Shown here one piece after another: positions 1 through 6,485 of a DNA stretch of 14,390 nt. Numbering within the stretch: position 1 is the stretch's first letter; each line of letters starts with the position of its first letter. The notes below the pieces were generated by a model. It made no database searches, was not told the DNA's origin, and worked only from the letters and a program-made list of their open reading frames with translations. Made by a program: the position numbers and the translations under genes. Location of the stretch: positions 1 to 14,390 of the forward strand of contig CAPZCD010000028.1 of the NCBI GenBank assembly GCA_948744995.1, in the 5' to 3' direction. This DNA is from an uncultured Rickettsiales bacterium. Its GTDB lineage: Bacteria > Pseudomonadota > Alphaproteobacteria > Rickettsiales > UBA1997.

Positions 1-1080
1 GGTAACAATTTCACTTTATTAGGCAATAGTTACAATGCAATAAATGTTAATTTAATTGACTATATTGATATTATGAAAGGAACAGACTATGGATTTAAAA
101 TAAGAATTTTTAATCTATACAATTTTACTAATAAAATATACAATGATAATGCTGCTAAAATTGTTAAAGAAACTAGTAAAGTTTTGAAAGATGAAAATTC
201 TAGCTCTAAAAAAATGTCAGAATCATTAGCAAAACTGATGGAAATTTTAGGAAAAACAGCTCCATGGTTTACACATATTGTGAGTTATGTAACATTAAAG
301 TATGACTATCAACTACGGAATAATCTAAAACTTGGTGCAATGTTAGATATAAATTCTAGCAGTAATTTTTTGTCACTCCATGGAAGTTCTACGTTAGATT
401 TTAATTACAGTATAGGTACTTGGGTTGAGTATAATCCTAAAACCTTATCTATTGAATTGAAGGATTTTAATATAAACAATAACCTTAAAAGTGGTTTGTT
501 TTTTACTCAAAAGTTTTATGAGTATGATACTTTATTAACTAATATAGTTGCTAATAAAGAACTTCCTAAAGACTCTAAAGTTAATACGACATCCAAGAAC
601 AAATTCTACGATACTCACAATACTATGCTATTTGCAGAATGGAATTTTAATATGAGTTTTAATGATGATAGTATTTACAGTCGGTTTATAAATAATATAA
701 ATGTAACTGATATTGTAAAATTAACAAATTATAGTTTTAACTTTAAAAATCCTTATTTTGAAGGTAGTATACATGAATATTTTGGTTATCTTGGTAAACA
801 TAACTACACAATTATAGATAATAATCTCAGACTTACGCTTGATAAAACGATTAATATTAATAAGGACTTTTCAATAGCTATACCTTTTGGTTTTAACCTC
901 AACTTTAATTTTTATGGTTCTCATAATAATATGCTCAAAGATTTTATTGGAGAAAATCTTGTTTATAATGGCAAAGCATTTGAACCATTTATTGGTTTGA
1001 ATGTCGGTATATTTGGAAAGTCTCTAAATTTTGAATATAATAGGAATGGTTATAGGTTTAGATTTATATCCAGGTTTTAG
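1..1080 (+). CDS. Probable outer-membrane beta-barrel protein, 5' end outside window
   Basis: Frame 1 is open from the first base, so this is the last 359 residues of a longer protein. The first in-frame ATG (73) has no ribosome binding site and is probably internal. The visible part has no membrane helices. It is rich in Asn, Tyr and Phe and has many alternating polar/aromatic stretches such as NLNFNFYG, FEPFIGLNVGIF and YRFRFISRF. It ends in Phe, the usual C-terminal residue of Gram-negative outer-membrane barrels and autotransporter translocators. I infer an outer-membrane barrel or the C-terminal barrel of an autotransporter-like surface protein; I recognise no named family. A helical, Lys/Glu-rich stretch (KETSKVLKDENSSSKKMSES, around residues 51-70) precedes the likely barrel. 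It is convergent with rpsI, with a hairpin between them. Confidence 0.6.
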   Translation, partial: GNNFTLLGNSYNAINVNLIDYIDIMKGTDYGFKIRIFNLYNFTNKIYNDNAAKIVKETSKVLKDENSSSKKMSESLAKLMEILGKTAPWFTHIVSYVTLKYDYQLRNNLKLGAMLDINSSSNFLSLHGSSTLDFNYSIGTWVEYNPKTLSIELKDFNINNNLKSGLFFTQKFYEYDTLLTNIVANKELPKDSKVNTTSKNKFYDTHNTMLFAEWNFNMSFNDDSIYSRFINNINVTDIVKLTNYSFNFKNPYFEGSIHEYFGYLGKHNYTIIDNNLRLTLDKTININKDFSIAIPFGFNLNFNFYGSHNNMLKDFIGENLVYNGKAFEPFIGLNVGIFGKSLNFEYNRNGYRFRFISRF

Positions 1081-1185
1081 TTAATTTTTCGAGAGAATAA
1101 ATTTTCATTTAAATATTTGATTAACATTATTAGAATAGTTTTATCTATAACTATTTTCTAAAAAAGCTTATTCTGTTAAGTAAAA

Positions 1186-1220
1186 AAATAACTGTAAAAA
1201 CTCTATTTTTACAGTTATTT
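1186..1220 (-). terminator. Strong intrinsic terminator of rplM-rpsI, possibly bidirectional
   Basis: A perfect 15-bp inverted repeat, 1186-1200 against 1206-1220, encloses a 5-base loop (ctcta). On the minus strand the 3' arm runs into a T tract (complement of the A run at 1182-1188), the classic form for rpsI. In the plus direction the tail after 1220 (gtttatat) is a weaker U tract, so it may also stop the barrel-protein transcript. Confidence 0.85.
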
Positions 1221-1263
1221 GTTTATATATGTGATACTGCCTATATTATAATAATATCTGCAA

Positions 1264-1863
1264 CTAACGTTTACTAAATACTTGACCTTTTCTCGCCTTC
1301 TTTAGACCTGGTTTCTTTCTTTCCACAATTCTTGAGTCTCTGGTTAGTAAGCCAGCAGATTTAAGATCTTTCCGATAAGCTTCAGGATTATGATTTAATA
1401 GAGCCTTTGAAATGCCATGCTTTATTGCACCGGCTTGGCCACTCAACCCACCACCAATTACCGAGCAATTTATATCAAACTTACCAGCCGTATCGGTAAC
1501 AACAAAAGGTGTATTTATTATAACTTCTAAAATAGGTCTTTTCAGATAACTTAATGCATCAACTCCATTGATTTTTATGTTGCCACTTCCCTTTACTAAC
1601 CAAACCTTTGCTATGGCATTTTTTCTCTTACCGGTAGCATATGACCGACCATTGAGATTCTGATTAACTTTCTTTTTTGGTTCGGTCTCTTTTTTAACTA
1701 TTTTAACCTTACCATCAGATATTTTTTTAACGTCTATTATAGCAGTTTCTTCAGCTTTTTTCTTTGTTTTAGTAGCTGAAGCTACTGTTTTTTTTGCGGA
1801 AACTTTCTCTACTTTCTTGAGTAGAGGCCTAATAACCTTTTTCTTTTCTTTTTCTACTACCAT
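1264..1863 (-). CDS. rpsI: 30S ribosomal protein S9 with long basic N-terminal extension
   Basis: This is small-subunit protein S9 (uS9), whose C-terminal tail reaches the P site. The S9 core covers residues 71-199: GRSYATGKRKNAIAKVW, the glycine-rich VIGGGLSGQAGAIKHGI, LLTRDSRIVERKKPGLKKAR, and the terminal FSKR typical of S9. Residues 1-70 are a Lys/Glu/Val-rich extension. S9 is about 130 residues in E. coli and, as I recall, about 160 in many alphaproteobacteria, so 199 is long. The ATG at 1863 is well supported: AAAGGAG lies 9 bases upstream and the protein has no other Met. It lies 5 bases after the rplM stop, and its Shine-Dalgarno sits just before or against that stop, so the two genes are co-transcribed and probably coupled. 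Confidence 0.97.
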   Translation of the reverse strand: MVVEKEKKKVIRPLLKKVEKVSAKKTVASATKTKKKAEETAIIDVKKISDGKVKIVKKETEPKKKVNQNLNGRSYATGKRKNAIAKVWLVKGSGNIKINGVDALSYLKRPILEVIINTPFVVTDTAGKFDINCSVIGGGLSGQAGAIKHGISKALLNHNPEAYRKDLKSAGLLTRDSRIVERKKPGLKKARKGQVFSKR

Positions 1864-1868
1864 AGATT

Positions 1869-2327
1869 TTAGCTCCTTTTAGTATTTTTATTATTCATTG
1901 ACTTTATATCTAAAAATTCAGGATTTTGAGCAACATGAGGATGATTTGATCCTGAATATACATGTAATTTCTTCATTACTGTTCTCCCTAGAGAATTTCT
2001 TCCAATCATCCTTCTGACAGAATTTTCAATAATCCTCTCGGGTGTATCCTTTCTCATTTGTTTCATAGTTCGGTGCTTTATACCGCCTGGATATCCGGTA
2101 TGCCAGTAAAATCTTTTTGATTCCTTATTTCCAGTTAAAGCTACTTTTTCAGCATTAATAACTACTATATAATCACCACAATCCATATTTGGTGTATAGT
2201 AAACTTTGTGTTTGCCTCTAAGATAATCGGCGATGATAACAGACATTCTACCGAGAATTAAGTTTTCGGCGTCAATTATATACCACTTTCTGGCTATATC
2301 ACTAGGAGTGGCAGAGAATGTCTTCAT
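1869..2327 (-). CDS. rplM: 50S ribosomal protein L13
   Basis: This is large-subunit protein L13 (uL13), an early assembly protein. The 152 residues match the family throughout: MKTFSATPSDIARKWYIIDAE at the start, LGRMSVIIADYLRGKHK, YTPNMDCGDYIVVINAEK, YWHTGYPGGIKHRT, and the C-terminal YSGSNHPHVAQNPE. I start it at the ATG at 2327 because MKTFSATP is where alphaproteobacterial L13 begins. The frame stays open to a TTG at 2399, but nothing resembling a ribosome binding site precedes that codon. An ATG at 2342 (adding MTKNI) is possible. It is first in the rplM-rpsI operon, with a leader of about 110 bases after the predicted start site. L13 represses its own mRNA in E. coli; I cannot see a matching structure here. 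Confidence 0.97.
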   Translation of the reverse strand: MKTFSATPSDIARKWYIIDAENLILGRMSVIIADYLRGKHKVYYTPNMDCGDYIVVINAEKVALTGNKESKRFYWHTGYPGGIKHRTMKQMRKDTPERIIENSVRRMIGRNSLGRTVMKKLHVYSGSNHPHVAQNPEFLDIKSMNNKNTKRS

Positions 2328-2443
2328 TATATTTTTTGTCATAAAAAATAATTCCAGAAAATTAACAACTTTTGTAAAAACTCTCTTGTTTTCGTTCAAG
2401 TGGGTTGGGGAACTAACAAGATACTTTCTCTAAGACTTAGTAC

Positions 2444-2472
2444 ATTATAGTTTTGATTAAGCTATAAGTCAA
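2444..2472 (-). promoter_or_regulatory. Sigma-70-type promoter of rplM-rpsI
   Basis: On the minus strand a -35 TTGACT (2472-2467) and a -10 TATAAT (2449-2444) are separated by 17 bases. Transcription should begin near 2437. A perfect 11-bp palindrome, CTAAGACTTAG (2430-2440), lies over that predicted start. Confidence 0.8.
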
Positions 2473-2491
2473 TATTTATTATAATCTAACA

Positions 2492-2519
2492 TTGACTTAG
2501 CAAAACTGCATATTATAAT
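2492..2519 (+). promoter_or_regulatory. Sigma-70-type promoter of rpsU
   Basis: A -35 TTGACT (2492-2497) and a -10 TATAAT (2514-2519) have a 16-base spacer. It lies back-to-back with the rplM promoter, with 19 bases between the two -35 boxes. The start site should fall near 2526, giving a leader of about 38 bases before the rpsU ATG. Confidence 0.8.
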
Positions 2520-2563
2520 ACTGGCTATTAACTACAAAGCAGAAGGCGGTAAATTACAATTAA

Positions 2564-2749
2564 ATGTTACAGGTTATAGTTGGCGACCAAAATAAATTAG
2601 AGGTTGCATTAAGAATGCTAAAGAAAAAAGTACAAAAGGAAGGAATAGTTAAAGAAGCAAGAAGAAGAGCAGAATACGAAAAACCTTCAGAAAAGAAAAA
2701 AAGAAAAAAGAAAGAAAGCATTTCTAGAATGAAAAGGAAAAGAAAGTAA
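2564..2749 (+). CDS. rpsU: 30S ribosomal protein S21
   Basis: This is S21 (bS21), a small basic protein near the anti-Shine-Dalgarno end of 16S rRNA that assists initiation. The 61 residues fit the family: a short N-terminal strand (LQVIVGDQNKLEVALRMLKK), then KEGIVKEARRRAEYEKPSEKKKRKKKES, which matches the usual RxxxYExPSxKRxRK core. The tail is almost entirely Lys/Arg. The ATG is preceded by a poor purine tract (AAGGCGG, about 14 bases away). It has its own promoter and terminator, so it is probably monocistronic. Confidence 0.93.
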   Translation: MLQVIVGDQNKLEVALRMLKKKVQKEGIVKEARRRAEYEKPSEKKKRKKKESISRMKRKRK

Positions 2750-2778
2750 TATAAATAAGAATATTTACTAGGTTTATT

Positions 2779-2805
2779 GGGACGCTTTAGGCGTCCTTAT
2801 TTTTT
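2779..2805 (+). terminator. Intrinsic terminator after rpsU
   Basis: A GC-rich stem, GGACGC (2780-2785) with GCGTCC (2791-2796), has a 5-base loop and is followed by TTATTTTTT. It is the clearest GC-rich hairpin in an AT-rich window. rsmE begins only 28 bases later without an obvious promoter, so some read-through may supply it. Confidence 0.9.
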
Positions 2806-2832
2806 GTAATCATATTGGTAATTAATAGTTTT

Positions 2833-3543
2833 ATGTCATCAGTTGTACGGGTTTTTACAAAACAAAATTTAGATGTAGGTAGTGTCAATCTTGACTGCGT
2901 ACACTATTTAACTCATGTTATGAGAAGAAAAGCTAATGACAATATAATATTAGTTAACGGATTAGGAAGAGAATATTTAGGAAAAATAAGCACTATAAAT
3001 AAAAAATTTGTAACAATTTCTGAAATTATTTGTATTAGAACAGCTAAAAATTGTAACCAATTAGGATTGTTATTTCCTATGATACAGAAGTTGGATTTAA
3101 TGCTAAAAATGGCAACAGAATTAGGGACTACAGATTTTATCTGTTATAAAGCTCAATATTCACAAGTAAAATTTAATTTTGGTAAGATTGAAAAGAATGT
3201 AGTTGAGGCTATAGAGCAATGTGAAAGGCTTGATTTTCCAAATATATGTCAAAAACAAAAAACCATAGATGAGATCTTTAGCGGTTTTGAAGTAAAAGAT
3301 ACAGTAGTTATCTTGTGTGAAGAGAGAAGTAAAAGTAATGTAAAATTGAATATAGATGATCTGAAAAACAAAAAAATCTATATAATGGTTGGTCCTGAAG
3401 GTGGTTTTAGTTCTGAAGAAATTGAAAAGATAAAGAGTTATAGTTTTGTAAAGACAATTAGTTTGAATAAAAATATTCTTAGAACAGAAACTGCGGTAGC
3501 TAATGCTTTGGCCGTGGTTAATTTTGTTAGAGAGGGATGGTAA
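2833..3543 (+). CDS. rsmE: 16S rRNA m3U1498 methyltransferase RsmE
   Basis: RsmE is a SPOUT-class, SAM-dependent enzyme that methylates N3 of U1498 in 16S rRNA on the 30S subunit. The N-terminal PUA-like region (about 1-65) has HYLTHVMRRKANDNIILVNG. The catalytic knot domain has FPMIQKLDLMLKMATELGTT, VGPEGGFSSEEI (from residue 186) and ILRTETAVANAL (from about 215), the SAM-binding knot signatures. At 236 residues it is normal in length. The frame is open to a TTG at 2815, but I chose the ATG at 2833 because MSSVVRVF aligns with the usual RsmE start; neither has a good ribosome binding site. It is convergent with the glycosyltransferase gene, 36 bases away, with no clear terminator between. 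Confidence 0.93.
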   Translation: MSSVVRVFTKQNLDVGSVNLDCVHYLTHVMRRKANDNIILVNGLGREYLGKISTINKKFVTISEIICIRTAKNCNQLGLLFPMIQKLDLMLKMATELGTTDFICYKAQYSQVKFNFGKIEKNVVEAIEQCERLDFPNICQKQKTIDEIFSGFEVKDTVVILCEERSKSNVKLNIDDLKNKKIYIMVGPEGGFSSEEIEKIKSYSFVKTISLNKNILRTETAVANALAVVNFVREGW

Positions 3544-3579
3544 ATTAGCCGAATTTAATAATATTTTTAAAATCTAAAG

Positions 3580-4902
3580 CTATAGTTTATAAGCATACAA
3601 CATAATTTCAAACGTCCTATCCCAACTAAATATTTTGGATCTCTCCAAACCCTTTACAGATAGTTCCTTTCTTAGAGCATCATCATAATACATTTTATAT
3701 AATCCACTTACAAGATCCTCCATATTTTCAGGATTTATAGGTATAGCAGAATTTCCATAAACTTCCGGCATAGACGACATATTTGATGATATTACTGGTA
3801 CTCCACACTGCATAGCCTCCAGTACCGGTAAACCAAAACCTTCATACAAACTTGGGAATACAAAGCAAAACGCATTGTTATAGATAGTATTTATATCGTT
3901 TTCATCCAAAAAGCCAGTCAATACAATTCTATCCCTGTACTTTTCACAATCAGATATTCTGCTAAAGAGATTATCTATCCTCCAACCTTTTGGCCCTGCT
4001 AAAACAAGGTATAGATCCTGAATATTTTTGTTATCATCAAGAAAGTTTATGAAACAGTCTAATAGAAATATAAGATTTTTTCGCGGATTTAGCGAACAAA
4101 GACTTAATATATACTTTTTATCGGTTGGTATTCCATATTTTTGCAATATCTTATTCCTTACGGCAACATCTTCGTTTTCTAGCTTAAAGAACTGCTTTTT
4201 ATTGGCTGCCAATGGAGCAACTACAATTTTATTTAGTTTAAATTGTGGAAAATATTCAACTAGATCTTTTTTGGTATTTTCCGAATTACAAATAAAAGTT
4301 ACATTCCTATCTAAATTTCTAAAAATTTCATAAAAATTCCCTCTGCATCTTCTCTGTCCCTTTTTTTTACTGGAAAAATCACGTGTTCTTATTAGTGGCA
4401 GTATATCATGAATAAAAATAAATTTTCTTATCGTATTACAATTTAAAATAGCTTTTGGTATCTTGTAGAATAAAGATTGATATATTTCAAAATCTAAAAT
4501 TTCCCTATTGTAAGAAAAACTCGTTAAAAAATTAAAAATTTTAAACAGAATCGAATATATTAAGTATGAAAAAATACTCAAAATCCACCGAAACGAATAT
4601 TTTGTTGAATTTCTTTTTTCTCGTTTATAGAGAAATCTTTTTTTTATAAAAAAAGTGATAATTTTATCTAAAAAAATGCTACTGTAGCGGCTTGAAATAC
4701 ATTTAGTATTTTGAAATTGTTTATCAGATTCGGCTAATTCATCAAAGATATTGACAGTATATTTATTAGTAACAAAGGTGACATCTAACTTATTTTCAAT
4801 CATTTTACCTGCTATGTTGTAGGCAGTCCAATATAAACCAGTCTTATTCTTTTTATCTATTGTTCCAACTAATATATTATCTATATCTACTAAAATCTTC
4901 AT
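3580..4902 (-). CDS. GT4-family glycosyltransferase, possibly mannosyltransferase
   Basis: This is a retaining GT-B glycosyltransferase of family GT4, predicted to transfer a sugar from a nucleotide sugar to a glycan or lipid at the cytoplasmic face. Of 440 residues, the N-terminal Rossmann half begins MKILVDI and carries a short hydrophobic region (about 104-130, WILSIFSYLIYSILFKIFNF) that could touch the membrane. FIHDILPL (162-169) has the His-Asp seen in many GT4 mannosyltransferases. The C-terminal half has LSLCSLNPRKNL (nucleotide binding), LAGPKGW, and the EX7E motif EGFGLPVLE (E354, E362) followed by AMQCGVPVISSNMSSMPE. The ATG at 4902 has only a weak purine tract before it. It is divergent from manC, so GDP-mannose is a reasonable donor; donor and acceptor are inference. 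Confidence 0.85.
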   Translation of the reverse strand: MKILVDIDNILVGTIDKKNKTGLYWTAYNIAGKMIENKLDVTFVTNKYTVNIFDELAESDKQFQNTKCISSRYSSIFLDKIITFFIKKRFLYKREKRNSTKYSFRWILSIFSYLIYSILFKIFNFLTSFSYNREILDFEIYQSLFYKIPKAILNCNTIRKFIFIHDILPLIRTRDFSSKKKGQRRCRGNFYEIFRNLDRNVTFICNSENTKKDLVEYFPQFKLNKIVVAPLAANKKQFFKLENEDVAVRNKILQKYGIPTDKKYILSLCSLNPRKNLIFLLDCFINFLDDNKNIQDLYLVLAGPKGWRIDNLFSRISDCEKYRDRIVLTGFLDENDINTIYNNAFCFVFPSLYEGFGLPVLEAMQCGVPVISSNMSSMPEVYGNSAIPINPENMEDLVSGLYKMYYDDALRKELSVKGLERSKIFSWDRTFEIMLYAYKL

Positions 4903-4903
4903 A

Positions 4904-4931
4904 TTGTCTTAATAAAAAATTAGAATATAAT
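4904..4931 (+). promoter_or_regulatory. Promoter of manC, overlapping the opposite promoter
   Basis: A -35 TTGTCT (4904-4909) and a -10 TATAAT (4926-4931) have a 16-base spacer. The predicted start near 4938 leaves a leader of about 24 bases before the TTG at 4962. This also excludes the far-upstream TTG at 4860 as the manC start. Confidence 0.65.
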
Positions 4932-4957
4932 TATAATCAATATTTAATTATAAACAA
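4930..4957 (-). promoter_or_regulatory. Probable promoter of the glycosyltransferase gene
   Basis: On the minus strand a -10 TATAAT (4935-4930) and a weaker -35 TTGTTT (4957-4952) have a 16-base spacer. The -10 overlaps the manC -10 by two bases, so polymerase should not be able to occupy both at once. Confidence 0.5.
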
Positions 4958-4961
4958 CATT

Positions 4962-6017
4962 TTGATAATACCTATAATTCTTTCTGGTGGAAATGGAACA
5001 AGGCTATGGCCGCTATCCAGTAGCGAGAAACCAAAGCAATTTATAAAACTAATAAACGATAATACTTTATTTACAGAAACTATTTCGAGATTTTCCGACA
5101 GTAGTACATATTCGTATCCAATAGTTCTTAGTAATGTCAGGTATTACGATCTGGTGATGGAAGAATTAAAAAATAACAACATAAGCAATTTTACAGTTTT
5201 TTGGGAACCAATGGTTAGAAATACTGCCCCCGCCATTGCCAGTGTTATCTTATATCTAGAGAAAAAAGCACCTGATGATATAGTTCTATTCATACCTTCA
5301 GATGCCTATATAGACGATGTGGAAAGATTTAATGAATTCATCCTTGAGGGAAAAGAATTAGCCGAAAATAATAAGCTTGTGTGCTTTGGTATTAAACCAA
5401 GTCACCCGGAAACCGGTTATGGTTATATTAAATGCAGCAAAAAAATAGGATCAAATTCATATATGGTGGATAATTTTACCGAAAAACCAGATTTGGAAAC
5501 AGCTATAGAATTTTTAAAAAATAAAAATTATCTCTGGAATGCTGGTATATTTATGTGTAAAGTGCCGGTAATGTCTGAATTATTTGCGGAATATGCCCCA
5601 GATTTAACTAAAATGGTCAAGGATACGATAGCTAAATCTAAAATAGAAGATAGAGCTGTATATTTAGATAATGATTTTTTTGGGAAATGTGAGAATATTT
5701 CTGTAGATTATGCTCTAATAGAAAAATTGACTAGGGAGCAATTAGCAGTTGTTTCTATGAATATAATTTGGAATGATATTGGCAGCTATAAATCTCTTTT
5801 TGATATAAATCCTAATAAGACAAAGGAGGAAAATATAATTTATGGAAATGCGATTCTTAATAATACAAGTAATTGCTATATAAACTCACAAAACAAAACC
5901 ATATGTTGTTCTGATGTGGATGATCTGGTTGTTGTGGAAAAGGGAAATTATATTTTGGTTATGAAAAAAAGTAAGTCGCAAAATGTTAGGAATGTGGTTA
6001 AAAGGGTAATGGAGTGA
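4962..6017 (+). CDS. manC: Mannose-1-phosphate guanylyltransferase (GMP domain only)
   Basis: This cytoplasmic enzyme makes GDP-mannose from mannose-1-phosphate and GTP. The 351 residues show IIPIILSGGNGTRLWPLSS with the PKQ lysine (residues 24-26), the nucleotidyltransferase signature at the start; FIPSDAYID in place of the usual PADH-type loop; HPETGYGYI; FTEKP; YLWNAGIFM; SVDYALIEK; and WNDIGSYKSL. It ends after the DLVVVE strand region, so the C-terminal cupin (phosphomannose isomerase) domain of bifunctional ManC enzymes is absent. No ATG exists before the GGNGTR motif. The TTG at 4962 puts Met directly before IIPIILSGG, as in homologues, and fits the promoter; ATT at 4959 is a remote alternative. 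There is no Shine-Dalgarno. It ends in TGA. Confidence 0.9.
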   Translation: MIIPIILSGGNGTRLWPLSSSEKPKQFIKLINDNTLFTETISRFSDSSTYSYPIVLSNVRYYDLVMEELKNNNISNFTVFWEPMVRNTAPAIASVILYLEKKAPDDIVLFIPSDAYIDDVERFNEFILEGKELAENNKLVCFGIKPSHPETGYGYIKCSKKIGSNSYMVDNFTEKPDLETAIEFLKNKNYLWNAGIFMCKVPVMSELFAEYAPDLTKMVKDTIAKSKIEDRAVYLDNDFFGKCENISVDYALIEKLTREQLAVVSMNIIWNDIGSYKSLFDINPNKTKEENIIYGNAILNNTSNCYINSQNKTICCSDVDDLVVVEKGNYILVMKKSKSQNVRNVVKRVME

Positions 6018-6112
6018 AGAGTGTTAGTTGTTGTTATTAAGAATGTATTAAAATCAATAATATTGGAAGTGTTTGGACACTCTCCACTCCTTCTTCCTTA
6101 TTTCTATTTTTT
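6011..6112 (+). terminator. Inverted repeat and T tract at the end of manC, probable terminator
   Basis: GGAGTGAAGAGTGT (6011-6024) and ACACTCTCCACTCC (6077-6090) are inverted, with 13 of 14 positions pairing and 52 bases between. The left arm contains the manC stop codon. A pyrimidine-rich tract ending in six Ts (6107-6112) follows. A smaller hairpin, AGTGT-ttgg-ACACT (6068-6081), competes for the right arm. Confidence 0.5.
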
Positions 6113-6444
6113 GTTATTATAAACTATACAATGTATATTATATTCGAATAACTAATAATTTAAAACTGATACATATATATAAAAACTACCACTATATTAA
6201 ATAACTTATGATATAACATATAATTATAAATATTGTAATCAAGTAATAATGTAGTTAAAAAAAGGAATTAAAATAATAAACAATGTTATCTATCATTATA
6301 AAGACTGTAAAAAGTATTTCGCAGAGGGAGAGAATAAAAGAATAAAGAAAGATATTGTAAATATGATATACCTCTTATTTTAATTTATTAAAATCTTATA
6401 TTAAAGATGATTTACTGTTGTTAATTATCTCCGTCTCTTCTCTT
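6113..6444. other. Non-coding gap between manC and mlaE
   Basis: I find no gene, tRNA or recognisable RNA here. It is very AT-rich with stops in all frames. It holds an AT-only palindrome with 8-bp arms (6377-6394) and a purine-rich stretch (6321-6351) loosely complementary to the pyrimidine tract at 6429-6445. The AT palindrome could easily be chance. Confidence 0.5.
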
Positions 6445-6474
6445 AAAAAGAATTAAAATACTCTATATTTAATC
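6445..6474 (-). terminator. Intrinsic terminator after mlaE
   Basis: On the minus strand GATTAAATA pairs with TATTTTAATTC through nine pairs and one bulged T around a TAGAG loop, followed by CTTTTT. It starts 12 bases after the mlaE stop. Confidence 0.65.
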
Positions 6475-6485
6475 ACAATCTTTTT

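Noticed and set aside
1132..1160. Hairpin (agaatagtt / aactattttct) after the barrel-protein gene
   Set aside because: It pairs only with a two-base bulge and has no proper U tract; the perfect hairpin at 1186-1220 is the better terminator.
2328..2399. Extending L13 to the TTG at 2399 (24 more residues)
   Set aside because: No ribosome binding site, and the L13 family starts at MKTFSATP; the extra bases fit an mRNA leader.
2233..2433. Open frame on the plus strand opposite the rplM start
   Set aside because: It is antisense to a clear ribosomal protein gene and its leader, with no family resemblance.
4028..4333. 101-codon plus-strand frame within the glycosyltransferase gene
   Set aside because: It is entirely antisense to conserved GT4 coding sequence, with no motif.
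4860..4961. Extending ManC to the TTG at 4860
   Set aside because: It would overlap the divergent glycosyltransferase start and lie upstream of the predicted manC promoter.
6461..6465. Terminators of rpsI and mlaE both have the loop TAGAG on the minus strand
   Set aside because: A five-base match in two hairpins is easily chance, and the stems are unrelated.
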